Notes under the pieces: model-generated
What the model saw: only the letters and a program-made list of their open reading frames with translations
The model's database searches: none
Told to the model about the DNA's origin: nothing
Part shown: positions 21,425 to 29,972 of the stretch, one piece after another
Layout of the letters: every line of letters starts with the position of its first letter
How positions within the stretch are numbered: position 1 is the first letter of the stretch
Made by a program: the position numbers and the translations under genes
Source of the DNA: Fructilactobacillus florum DSM 22689 = JCM 16035
Lineage (GTDB): Bacteria > Bacillota > Bacilli > Lactobacillales > Lactobacillaceae
NCBI RefSeq assembly: GCF_001436645.1
Contig: NZ_AYZI01000001.1
Location: forward strand, 62,001 to 126,000
Direction: 5' to 3'
DNA: 64,000 nt

Positions 21425-22774
21425 CTAAGCCGATTTAAACATGCGATTTAAAATAAAACTACTACATAATCCAATTACCAAAAAGGGAATAAAATCTAAT
21501 CCAACTTGATATAAGGGCAATTTTCCAGCTAGTTGATTAATCACTGCAATCGGGGCCCAGCTGGCTAGCTCAGCTGGCAGAGCATGTAATGCATCTAGAA
21601 CCGCTGGAATCAACACTAAGCCGATTGTAATTCGGTACCAACGCGTGCGTTGGCGTAATAATGGTTGAAAAATTCCTAGCAAAATCAAACTAATTGCTAG
21701 GGGGTATAAAAAACTTAGTAACGGAGCCGAATACAAAATAATCTTAGTTAAACCCAAGTTAGCAATTAAAAACGAAATGAACGTCGCTCCCGTTAAAAAT
21801 TTATGGTACCCAATCCGAGGAAAGCGGCGACCCAAATCTTGTGATAATGACGTCAATAAACCAATCGCCGTCGTCAGACAGGCCAGTAGGGTTAAAGCGG
21901 CCAACATGGCAGCTCCCACAACCCCAGTATAATGTCTCATAATTACCGCAAAAGCAGTCCCACCATCAACACTAAGTTTGGTAAATTGTAGGCTACCAGC
22001 CCCCAAAGCAATTAAAAATGTATAGATCAGAGCTTCAAAACCCATGGTCAAACTGCCAACTTTAATTACCGACCACGACCGTTCTTTGGCAGTTTGTCCA
22101 AAAGCCTGTAAAGCAGCAATAATGGTTACTCCAAAACCCAATCCTGCCAGTGCGTCCATGGTGTTATAACCTTCTAAGAAACCATTAATCAACGTAGGCG
22201 CCGCTTTTACTGCTTGGGGAACGATGGGCAGGCGACGCATGTCATCGTATAAAACAAAAGCAATCACAAACAAAATTAACAGTAGAAATAGAAATAACGG
22301 ATTCAAAATTTTCCCAACATTTCTCGTCACGCTTTGTTCATGAAAAGCCAACCACCAAACAGCCAAGAAAAAGAGGAGTGAAAATATTAGCAAAGCCATG
22401 CCATCCCAACCAGCCGGTACAAACGGTGCAATTCCCATGGAAAAAGTTACCGTTGCAGTTCTAGGTGCTGCAATCAACAATCCGAGGGAGGCATGCGTCA
22501 AAACTAGAAAAAGCATCGCGAACCATTTCCCAGCTGGCAATGCCAGATCATACATACTTGCACTTTTAGTAATGCTTAACGCTAGGATCGAACCCAGCGG
22601 AAGTAAAATTGCCGATAACAAAAACCCAATCACCGCTGGCAACCAATTTGGGCCAGCTACTTGACCTAAATGAATCGGGAAAATTAAATTACCCGCCCCA
22701 AAAAACAGACCAAATAGTAATGATGCCAATAACAAATACTGCCTAAAGCTTAACTTACTCGGTAATTTATCCAT
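21425..22774 (-). CDS. brnQ: Branched-chain amino acid permease BrnQ (LIVCS family)
   Basis: Sodium- or proton-coupled import of Ile, Leu and Val. 449 residues with about twelve helices; the N-terminal LFGLFFGAGNLIFPIHLG and the GYNTMDALAGLGFG motif are BrnQ hallmarks. Preceded by a T-box leader with a second T-box-like module next to the start codon, so expression should follow the charging of a branched-chain tRNA. RBS AGGAGGG is six bases before the ATG. Confidence 0.95.
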   Translation of the reverse strand: MDKLPSKLSFRQYLLLASLLFGLFFGAGNLIFPIHLGQVAGPNWLPAVIGFLLSAILLPLGSILALSITKSASMYDLALPAGKWFAMLFLVLTHASLGLLIAAPRTATVTFSMGIAPFVPAGWDGMALLIFSLLFFLAVWWLAFHEQSVTRNVGKILNPLFLFLLLILFVIAFVLYDDMRRLPIVPQAVKAAPTLINGFLEGYNTMDALAGLGFGVTIIAALQAFGQTAKERSWSVIKVGSLTMGFEALIYTFLIALGAGSLQFTKLSVDGGTAFAVIMRHYTGVVGAAMLAALTLLACLTTAIGLLTSLSQDLGRRFPRIGYHKFLTGATFISFLIANLGLTKIILYSAPLLSFLYPLAISLILLGIFQPLLRQRTRWYRITIGLVLIPAVLDALHALPAELASWAPIAVINQLAGKLPLYQVGLDFIPFLVIGLCSSFILNRMFKSA

Positions 22775-23170
22775 GATACCCTCCTGTACAACTAACCAAT
22801 CGCTGCACTGGCCGCCAACAGCGGGGTACCACCAGATTTTCTGATTCTCTCACAAAAATCAGCTCAGTAAGTATCGCTAGCGACGCTTCTATTAAAAAAA
22901 CGTCCAAACTGTCATACACAGTCCAGGACGTTTAAAACGCGTTACCACCTTGAATTTCCAACCAAACGGTCGGCTCAGTAAGTTCGCCGTTGCGTTCGCA
23001 GCGATACTATTGTGCAATAATGGGCACTCCCAACGAACCCTATACTAATCAGCATCGAACCCGTAACTTGCAGCCTACCTTCGTTTTAGCACTTCGGTTT
23101 CCTTGCACCATTACCGGAAACTCTCTAGACGGTTACTAAAACTAATCCTCTGCGCATTGTTTTCTTAATT
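22775..23170 (-). promoter_or_regulatory. T-box leader of brnQ, with a second T-box-like module
   Basis: Read on the minus strand: a Stem I distal region near 23060-23125 (GTTTCC ... GGTGCAAGGAAAC), Stem III (CCGACC / GGTTGG), the T-box AAGGTGGTAACGCG (22951-22938), then a terminator hairpin AAACGTCC / GGACGTTT with a U run (22933-22894). Past the terminator a second set appears: stem CTGATT / AATCAG (22862-22841) and a T-box-like TGGTGGTACCCCGC (about 22834-22821). I could not fix the specifier codon. The second module has no Stem I and no U tract; its GGTACCC could pair with GGGTATC at the brnQ binding site. Confidence 0.85.
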
Positions 23171-23232
23171 TTTAGTTGAAGCCAATTTATAGGATAATTA
23201 AGTTTTTGTCAAGAAAAAATTAAAAATCATTT

Positions 23233-24684
23233 TTAAACTACCTCCAATAACAGCAAGAGACCACCAACAGCGACCGCCACAATCAGTAAAGCAAACCAGC
23301 GTTCGAACTTACCAAAAATGGGCTGATGGGGGTCATCATGGTGGCGAGTCCAGATAAACAATGGAATTCCCAAGGCATAAATAATAAAGGCCAGATTTAT
23401 GTACCAAAGGCCAGCTGTATATCCCATAAACAATGTTCCCAAACTAGCCAGCACGGCTGTTATCAAAGCCGTTTTCCGTGAAACTCCGACCTGTTCGTGC
23501 TGGGGATTAAAAGTCCGCTCATGTGCACTAATTTTAACTAAAAATAACATCGAAATTAAGTACGGCGGAATGGTCATGGTCGCTACAATTGTCAAGGTCG
23601 TGTTGAAAGCTGCGGTGGAAAAATGTGTAAAGATAATAATGATCTGAATGATTGCCCCTGTTGCCAACAACGAAGGTATTGGAACCCGTCGGTGATTGAT
23701 TTTTCCAAACCACCGTGGAAAGGTCCCAGAAACTGCCGCTGCCATCGGGATTTCAGCTAGCACTAAAATCCAACTTAACCAACTCGCCAATACGGCAATA
23801 ATGACACCAAAAGTAATCAATAGACGACCCGTTGTCCCCAACACCATTCCTAACAAAACTGCGGTAGACGGACTGCTCATTCCTGCTACTTGTTCATAAC
23901 TACGCACTCCTAATGGCAAAATTGAAACTGCTGCATATAGACCCAAACAAATCAGAAACCCGTCACGAGTAGCATGACGAACCGCTTGCTGACTTTTTGA
24001 TTTTTTTGACAAAACGACAGCACTCTCTACCCCAGAAAAAACCCACAGAGTAGTTAGTAAAGAATGTTGCACTTGTTGTAAGGGATTACCCAATTTAAAG
24101 TGGCTATGTGGCGCAGTTCCCAATGGATCTTGCCAAAAAATTTTCCAATGAAATGCCACTAGCATGCTACAAATAAAGACCGCTACAATGACTAACATAC
24201 AAACAGTTCCCACTAAGTCAATCCGACTGGTGGTCTGAATCCCGCGAGTAATCAAAAAAATCATCGTCCACAAGATTACGCTACCAACAATGACTGCTTG
24301 CCAGTTATTTCCACCACTAAACATTCCTGGCCAAAACACGTTTAGAGTAGCCGTCAGCAAAACCGCATAGGCTGCGATTGCAAAGGTCTGACAAATCCAA
24401 TAACCCCAGCTCACAAAAAAAGCGGTAAACTTACCAAAGCCCGCCTGGGCATAATGATAAAGTCCGGTCGTGTATTGGGGACGAACTTGTGAGAGAATTA
24501 AAAACGACCGTACAACCAGACCGATAATTAGACCAGTAACTAACCAGGCTCCCACTTGCCCTATCACTCCAGCATGCATCGCCATATTTTGTGGAAGATC
24601 ATAGATCCCCCCACCAACCATCGCCGAAAGCACAAAGGCTGTTAGTCCTAATCTTCCAATTTTTTCATCATGTTTTTGTTTCAA
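23233..24684 (-). CDS. APC-family amino acid permease/antiporter (basic amino acid type)
   Basis: 483 residues, twelve or more helices. LSAMVGGGIYDLPQNMAMHAG is close to the start of ArcD/LysP-like antiporters, which swap arginine, ornithine or lysine; FSGVESAVVLSKKSKSQQAV also fits. Substrate not provable from sequence, and no arginine deiminase genes are nearby. The start is TTG at 24684, with GAGGTGG five bases upstream. It lies upstream of the brnQ leader on the same strand but is transcribed separately. Confidence 0.85.
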   Translation of the reverse strand: MKQKHDEKIGRLGLTAFVLSAMVGGGIYDLPQNMAMHAGVIGQVGAWLVTGLIIGLVVRSFLILSQVRPQYTTGLYHYAQAGFGKFTAFFVSWGYWICQTFAIAAYAVLLTATLNVFWPGMFSGGNNWQAVIVGSVILWTMIFLITRGIQTTSRIDLVGTVCMLVIVAVFICSMLVAFHWKIFWQDPLGTAPHSHFKLGNPLQQVQHSLLTTLWVFSGVESAVVLSKKSKSQQAVRHATRDGFLICLGLYAAVSILPLGVRSYEQVAGMSSPSTAVLLGMVLGTTGRLLITFGVIIAVLASWLSWILVLAEIPMAAAVSGTFPRWFGKINHRRVPIPSLLATGAIIQIIIIFTHFSTAAFNTTLTIVATMTIPPYLISMLFLVKISAHERTFNPQHEQVGVSRKTALITAVLASLGTLFMGYTAGLWYINLAFIIYALGIPLFIWTRHHDDPHQPIFGKFERWFALLIVAVAVGGLLLLLEVV

Positions 24685-24769
24685 AGTGCCACCTCTTGTT
24701 TTTTACATGCATTGGTAAGTATAGATAAAAACCCAGTTAATCGCAAATCAAGTCCCCAAAGGAGCCCCC

Positions 24770-25372
24770 ATGATCAAAATTAATGTCATTTTAGGAACCA
24801 GTCGACCAGCTGCCCGAGGTCGAAATCTATTTAATTATTTCAGGTTGCAGCAAGAGCAATTTGAGCAACAATTTAAAGTCAACCTTAATTTAATTGAGCT
24901 TTCGGAACTGCATCTCCCCTTTTTTTATGAAGATGAGCCTCCACTTGGTAATCAAAATCGAACCCTTCCCCCAAATGAGGCTCAGTGGGTAAATCAAATG
25001 GCAGCTGCGGACGGTTACCTAATCCTAACCCCTGAATACAATCATAGTTTCCCAGCTGTTTTGAAAAATGCCTTGGATTTTCTCGGAGAAGAGCCTCGTG
25101 GTAAAGCAACTAAAGTCATTACCTATGCTGATAATGCCCGTGGTGGTCAGTGGGCTTTTAATGCTTTACTCCCGGTCTTAACTAGAATGAACTTTTTTGT
25201 TCTCCCTCATCTAACATCAATTGCCAAAGTTGCTACTCACTGGCAACCAGACGGAAAGTGGCAGCCAGACGATCCGAAACAAGCAGTGTTTGAACACCGA
25301 ATTAGTACCGCCGTTCAAGAAGCTGCTTTTTATACCAAACTATTGGCTGACCATCCCTTTTCAAGCAATTAA
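24770..25372 (+). CDS. NAD(P)H-dependent FMN reductase family protein
   Basis: 200 residues with a flavodoxin-like fold. The FMN loop ILGTSRPAARGRN is near the N-terminus and the family signature LTPEYNHSFPAVLKNALDF sits mid-protein. Such proteins reduce flavin, quinones or azo compounds. RBS AAAGGAG precedes the ATG. Single gene ended by its own terminator. Confidence 0.9.
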   Translation: MIKINVILGTSRPAARGRNLFNYFRLQQEQFEQQFKVNLNLIELSELHLPFFYEDEPPLGNQNRTLPPNEAQWVNQMAAADGYLILTPEYNHSFPAVLKNALDFLGEEPRGKATKVITYADNARGGQWAFNALLPVLTRMNFFVLPHLTSIAKVATHWQPDGKWQPDDPKQAVFEHRISTAVQEAAFYTKLLADHPFSSN

Positions 25373-25403
25373 AAAACCGCTCATTGTTTGTGAGCGGTTT
25401 TTC
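25371..25403. terminator. Bidirectional terminator
   Basis: Stem AAAAACCGCTCA / TGAGCGGTTTTT around a seven-base loop, between the convergent FMN reductase and nuclease genes. Confidence 0.88.
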
Positions 25404-25408
25404 TTAGC

Positions 25409-26275
25409 CTAAAATTGATGCCTAACTCGATGATGCCGATTGGTAACGCGCCGATGATGGCTTGAAAAGAGGTTGAGCCGGGTGGCTTGCCGATGAACGG
25501 CACTCGGTGGGGTAGGAACGGTCATGGCCGCATCAATTTGCGAACGACCCGTTTGATAATCGAATCTTAGACCTGGTTGTACGTTATACAGATAGCGGTT
25601 AAAATGCATTGCACCGTCTGAACTAATCGCCTGGACCCACACCCCTTTTGCCATCAAATCACTGCCCTGATAAACCGGCGTTACTTGATAGATAACTTGT
25701 TTACCAGCGGCTAATGCATCCCGCACCGCTTGCTCATTGATGGTCATTACCTTTTGATTAGAAAAGGCCGTTTGCGTGAATAGGTTTTTAGGATTATCAA
25801 TTGAGCCGAGTGCTCCTGGCTCGGGCTGACCAGCTTGGTTTAAATTAAATGTACAAGTGTAGGCAATCAGGTGCCCACGATTTACAGGAAAAACTCGTTC
25901 GCCGTTAACTTGTTTTGGTTGATTATGCCAACCAGTCGGTTTAAAAATCTGAGCTGCTCGCCCCTCGGATTTCCCCAAATTATTGCTAGTTAGATACGCC
26001 GTGGCTGTCTGTGCTCGGTTATACTGATCTAAATCATGATAATCAATCCGATTACTCGTAAAGCTCTGGGCCGTAATCGTTTCTGGCTGATCATTATTTA
26101 AGACCTGATAGGCAGCCGTCCCTGGTTGATAATCTTGTTGCTGTAAATTTTGATACGTGGTGGTACTTTCAGGGACTGCCGCCTGCACGGGTTTCGTCCC
26201 TTGCAAACCAGAAAAGCCTAAGAAAAGCGTGACACTGGTTGCCACTGCTGCTAACCAAGGGGTTATCTTTTTCAT
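25409..26275 (-). CDS. Secreted DNA/RNA non-specific endonuclease
   Basis: 288 residues. An N-terminal signal peptide (MKKITPWLAAVATSVTLFLG, cleavage near QAA) indicates export. The nuclease core has the RGH motif at 133-135 in VNRGHLIAYT, where the usual DRGH aspartate is Asn132, and the metal-binding region NPKNLFTQTAFSNQ (161-174). EndA-like enzymes of streptococci share this layout and digest external DNA. The C-terminus is His/Arg-rich. Convergent with the FMN reductase. Confidence 0.9.
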   Translation of the reverse strand: MKKITPWLAAVATSVTLFLGFSGLQGTKPVQAAVPESTTTYQNLQQQDYQPGTAAYQVLNNDQPETITAQSFTSNRIDYHDLDQYNRAQTATAYLTSNNLGKSEGRAAQIFKPTGWHNQPKQVNGERVFPVNRGHLIAYTCTFNLNQAGQPEPGALGSIDNPKNLFTQTAFSNQKVMTINEQAVRDALAAGKQVIYQVTPVYQGSDLMAKGVWVQAISSDGAMHFNRYLYNVQPGLRFDYQTGRSQIDAAMTVPTPPSAVHRQATRLNLFSSHHRRVTNRHHRVRHQF

Positions 26276-26307
26276 GAATTTCTCTCCAAATCTTTCGTAA
26301 TATCACT

Positions 26308-26336
26308 AGTTTAGTAGAGCAATTCGTGGCTGTCAA
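26308..26336 (-). promoter_or_regulatory. Promoter of the secreted nuclease
   Basis: Minus strand TTGACA (26336-26331), 17-base spacer, TAAACT (26313-26308), 33 bases before the ATG. Confidence 0.6.
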
Positions 26337-26371
26337 AATACAATGAAATCCTAAGTGAGTTCCAGAGACTA

Positions 26372-27646
26372 TCAAAGCGTCACCAAATGCCCATTAACAA
26401 ATGTTTGTATCTGGGTGGCGCTCACCACCGTGCCCCAAAACGGACTGTTGGTTCCCTTTGAAAGTTGCGTTGCGGGCTTCAAAGTTTGCGCATTAGTTAA
26501 ATCCCAAAGTGCTCCATTTAATTTTTTCCCAACTGCTAATTCAGGAACCGGAAGTTGAAATAACTCAGCCGGACGAGTACTCATCCAGTTTATGAGCTGG
26601 GATAATGTAACTGTTTTAGTTGTCACTAATTTTGTATAGAGCAAGGGAAAAGCCGTTTCTAACCCCGTGATCCCAAAAGCACTATCTAAAAAAGAGTTAC
26701 CCTTATCTGCACGAGTGTGGGGAGCGTGGTCGGTCGCAATCATGTCGATGGTTCCATCTAACAATCCGCCTAAGAGCGCTTGCTGGTCGGCTGCTGTCCG
26801 CAAGGGCGGGTTCATCTTATACATCGGATTATCGGCAGTGATCATCGTATCGTTTAAAAGGAGATGGTGGGGAGTGACTTCGGCGGTAACATTTATCCCT
26901 TCCGCCCTAGCCCGTCGAATCAGTTCTACACTTCTGGCCGTTGATACATGACAAACATGATAATGGACTCCGGTTGACCGAGCCAGCTCAAGATCACGAG
27001 CTAACTGGCTAGTCTCGACCACGGCATCAATTCCGGGGAGGTTGAGGCGATTAGCAGCTGTCCCCGCATTAATCACTCCCCCATGCATCAAAGATTGCTC
27101 CTCAACATGTGCTGCTAACGGGAGCCCGGTTGCTTGGATTTGCTGCATTGCCGCATACATCGTTCCAGCGCTTTGAATCCCAATTCCATCATTACTAAAA
27201 GCCACCGCACCAGCCTGCTGCATTCCCTTGAAATCTATTAACGTATTACCTCGTTCATTGGTTGTTACTGGCGCAATCTGTTTGACGGGAACCACTCCAG
27301 CGGCTTGGTTTTTCTGGATTAACTGCGCCAGTGCGCGTGGTGTGTTAGGAACCGGAGTTACATTGGGCATTGCACAAACCATGGTATAACCACCATGGGC
27401 TGCCGCCCTGCTGCCTGTTTCGATCGACTCCTTTGCGGTTTGTCCGGGATCTCGAAAATGAACGTGTACATCAAGGAAACCTGGTAATAAATAATTACCA
27501 GCTCCCGTGATAATATTCGTAGCTTTCGCATCATTAATTTTGGGGGCAATCCTAGTAATAATCCCATTTTGCACTAAGATATCTTGTCGACCGAGTCGCT
27601 TTGTCGTCGGCAACCAAACGTTTTTAATTAGATATTTCAAACTCAC
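26372..27646 (-). CDS. pyrC: Dihydroorotase
   Basis: Third step of pyrimidine synthesis: cyclises [18 protein letters not shown] to dihydroorotate. About 424 residues; zinc motif DVHVHFRDPG (59-68) and the catalytic-Asp segment IATDHAPHT identify class I dihydroorotase. Start chosen as GTG at 27646, five bases after GGAGGG and overlapping the pyrB end by 23 bases; an upstream in-frame start at 27688 would overlap pyrB further without a binding site. Co-transcribed with pyrB under the PyrR attenuator. Confidence 0.95.
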   Translation of the reverse strand: MSLKYLIKNVWLPTTKRLGRQDILVQNGIITRIAPKINDAKATNIITGAGNYLLPGFLDVHVHFRDPGQTAKESIETGSRAAAHGGYTMVCAMPNVTPVPNTPRALAQLIQKNQAAGVVPVKQIAPVTTNERGNTLIDFKGMQQAGAVAFSNDGIGIQSAGTMYAAMQQIQATGLPLAAHVEEQSLMHGGVINAGTAANRLNLPGIDAVVETSQLARDLELARSTGVHYHVCHVSTARSVELIRRARAEGINVTAEVTPHHLLLNDTMITADNPMYKMNPPLRTAADQQALLGGLLDGTIDMIATDHAPHTRADKGNSFLDSAFGITGLETAFPLLYTKLVTTKTVTLSQLINWMSTRPAELFQLPVPELAVGKKLNGALWDLTNAQTLKPATQLSKGTNSPFWGTVVSATQIQTFVNGHLVTL

Positions 27647-28586
27647 CAGTACCCTCCAATGTTTTTTGACTAAGTAATCCCTTGGCAACTAGTATATCTG
27701 TCAGAATGGCCATTCGCATGTACATGCCGTTACTCATTTGTTTAAAAATTCGTGACTGCGAACTTTCTACCAGTTCCGAATCAATTTCAATACCGCGATT
27801 AACCGGTGCCGGGTGCATGATGATTGCTTGGGGAGGGAGCCGTTTAAAGCGGGCTTGGGTGAGCCCAAATTGATCATGATAGCGTTTCTGATCAAAATGC
27901 GGCAATGATTGGCCTAAACGTTCTTTTTGCACGCGCAAAAGCATCACGACATCACATTGTGTCACCAACTCATCCAAGCTTAAGCGTTTGCCATACTTAG
28001 CAAATTCGGCTGAATACCACTCATCTGGACTAGCAAAACGAATGGTTGCACCTAATCTCGTCAACAACTCCATGTTGGAACGGGCAACTCGAGAATGTTT
28101 TAAATCACCGACAATTCCAATTTTAAGCCCAGAAAAATGTCCAAATTCTTGGTAAATTGTCATCATATCGAGCAATGACTGGGAGGGGTGCTGACCGCTA
28201 CCATCTCCACCATTTACAATACTAATCTCTAATCGATCATCTAAAAGTTGTTGGTAATAATCATTAGCTGGATGACGAATGACCGCAATATCAACTCCAA
28301 TCGCCTGAAGAGTTTTAACGGTATCCTCTAACGTTTCTCCCTTTGAAATCGAACTCGAATTAACATTAAAGTCTAGAACTTGTAAACCTAGGCGCCGTTC
28401 AGCCATCTCAAAACTAGTGTGCGTTCTGGTACTATTTTCAAAGAATAGGTTCATTGCATAAGATGGTCTTAGCAACCGAACCTGTTTACCCTGACGAAAT
28501 TGCTCAGCCAACCGGATTTTTTGTAATACCGTTGCACTGGTCATCGTTGCAACCGAAACGGTATCATGCTGAATCTCTGCGTCCAT
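27624..28586 (-). CDS. pyrB: Aspartate carbamoyltransferase catalytic subunit
   Basis: Carbamoyl phosphate + aspartate to [18 protein letters not shown]. 320 residues with the carbamoyl-phosphate motif FFENSTRTHTSFEMAE (STRTH at 52-56) and the [13 protein letters not shown] HPAPVNRGIEI. No regulatory pyrI is present, as in other Gram-positives. First gene of the pyrBC unit; RBS AGGAGG. Confidence 0.97.
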   Translation of the reverse strand: MDAEIQHDTVSVATMTSATVLQKIRLAEQFRQGKQVRLLRPSYAMNLFFENSTRTHTSFEMAERRLGLQVLDFNVNSSSISKGETLEDTVKTLQAIGVDIAVIRHPANDYYQQLLDDRLEISIVNGGDGSGQHPSQSLLDMMTIYQEFGHFSGLKIGIVGDLKHSRVARSNMELLTRLGATIRFASPDEWYSAEFAKYGKRLSLDELVTQCDVVMLLRVQKERLGQSLPHFDQKRYHDQFGLTQARFKRLPPQAIIMHPAPVNRGIEIDSELVESSQSRIFKQMSNGMYMRMAILTDILVAKGLLSQKTLEGTGEFEISN

Positions 28587-28700
28587 CTGATCCTCCTATC
28601 TTTACCAAAAATTTGCATAATAAAAGGCATGCCGCCATTAACGCAGCATGCCAGATTCATCCAACATCACTAGTTAACTTGTCAATCTCTCTGGATTGAA
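28587..28700 (-). promoter_or_regulatory. PyrR-binding attenuator of pyrBC
   Basis: On the minus strand the hairpin AATC-CAGAGA-GATT (28697-28684) matches the PyrR-binding loop (hexaloop CNGNGA in a short stem). About 30 bases later comes a terminator GGCATGCTGC / GCGGCATGCC (28652-28626) followed by TTTTATT. With UMP, PyrR binding should favour termination (family knowledge). pyrR itself is not in the window. Confidence 0.85.
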
Positions 28701-28800
28701 TTAAAGCAGCTTCTTGTTATTGTTGTTCACCATACCGAACTAGCTCAGGCTTGTCAACCAAAGCTCCATTGACATCTAAGAATGGATTCAGTATGCTAAG

Positions 28801-28906
28801 AGCAATCTTAAAGCGGTTCCGAGAAGCCGCTAGGTTGCTTAATTAATCTAATATCTAATTACGGCTTAATCTGAAAATTCTCGGCTTTTCAGATTGAGCC
28901 TTTTTT
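28801..28906 (+). promoter_or_regulatory. PyrR-binding attenuator of pyrD
   Basis: Plus-strand hairpin GCGGTT-CCGAGA-AGCCGC (28813-28830) has the same CNGNGA hexaloop, and its stem is extended by AGCAA / TTGCT. It is followed by a 15-base terminator stem (28863-28877 with 28886-28900) and six T at 28901-28906. The T run is directly followed by the pyrD binding site AAGGAG. Confidence 0.82.
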
Positions 28907-28918
28907 AAGGAGTTTTTT

Positions 28919-29854
28919 ATGAAAATTGATCTCAGTACAACCATTGGTCCCAACCAGTTTTCAAATCCACTCATTAATGCCGCTGGTGTGTGGGACGAAA
29001 CGGCGCTCGAATTAGACGAACTAGTTGCATCAACTGCCGGTGGGGTTACTACCAAAAGCGCTACTTTGGAACCACGGTCTGGTAATCAACGTCCCCGTTA
29101 TGCAGATGTTGCGCTTGGTAGTATCAATTCCATGGGGCTACCCAACCAAGGACTGAAGTACTACTTGGATTACGTTACAACGCACGACGCATCTAAACCC
29201 ATCGACCTCTCGATTGCCAATCCCAACCCGATGGATAATCTGACAGCCCTACAGATGATTCAAGACAGTAGTTTTCAGGGGCTCACTGAGTTGAACTTAT
29301 CATGTCCCAATGTCATCGGCAAACCACAAATTGGTTATGACCTAGCAGCGTTGAAACAGATTCTGCAACAGGCATTCAAGCTTTTCACTAAGCCATTGGG
29401 GATTAAACTTCCACCGTACTTCGACTTACAACAATTTGACGCTGTTGCGGACATCTTAAATCAATTTCCACTAACCTTTATCAATACGATTAATAGTGTT
29501 GGCAACGGGTTGCTGGTTGACCCTGCTTCCGAGCGAACGTTAATCGAACCAAAGGGAGGCTTTGGTGGAATTGGTGGTGCTTACGTTAAACCAGTTGCCC
29601 TCGCGAACGTTCATGCCTTTCGTAGCCGTTTGAAGCCCACAATTAAAATCATTGGCACCGGTGGAGTCCGCAACGGAACTGATGTCTTCGAGTTGATCCT
29701 GTGTGGTGCCGATGCTGTTTCAGTTGGAACTACATTGATGCAAGCCGGTCCCCAATTATTTACTAAACTGCAAGATGAACTTATTCAACTAATGGTTCAA
29801 AAGCACTATCCATCACTAGCAACATTTCGCAACCAACTTAAAGCTGCTCATTAA
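28919..29854 (+). CDS. pyrD: Dihydroorotate dehydrogenase, class 1A (fumarate type)
   Basis: Oxidises dihydroorotate to orotate with FMN, using fumarate in class 1A. 311 residues; catalytic Cys129 lies in LNLSCPNVIGKPQIGYD, the class 1 loop. KSATLEPRSGNQRPR and GLPNQGLKYYLDY are typical of the soluble 1A enzyme. No pyrK partner is adjacent, which supports 1A rather than 1B. Divergent from pyrBC, with its own attenuator. Confidence 0.94.
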   Translation: MKIDLSTTIGPNQFSNPLINAAGVWDETALELDELVASTAGGVTTKSATLEPRSGNQRPRYADVALGSINSMGLPNQGLKYYLDYVTTHDASKPIDLSIANPNPMDNLTALQMIQDSSFQGLTELNLSCPNVIGKPQIGYDLAALKQILQQAFKLFTKPLGIKLPPYFDLQQFDAVADILNQFPLTFINTINSVGNGLLVDPASERTLIEPKGGFGGIGGAYVKPVALANVHAFRSRLKPTIKIIGTGGVRNGTDVFELILCGADAVSVGTTLMQAGPQLFTKLQDELIQLMVQKHYPSLATFRNQLKAAH

Positions 29855-29917
29855 AATCGAAAAATGTTGTTTAAAAGCAAGAAATCCCCTCAATTTCTAA
29901 TCGCATTGTCCGCAATT

Positions 29918-29966
29918 AAAAGAACCTCCAAATTTGGCTAAGCCAAGATCAGAGGTTCTTTTTTAT
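29918..29966. terminator. Bidirectional terminator
   Basis: Stem AAAAGAACCTC / GAGGTTCTTTT with an inner TTGGCT / AGCCAA hairpin, between pyrD and the convergent wall-protein gene. Confidence 0.85.
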
Positions 29967-29972
29967 AATGAT

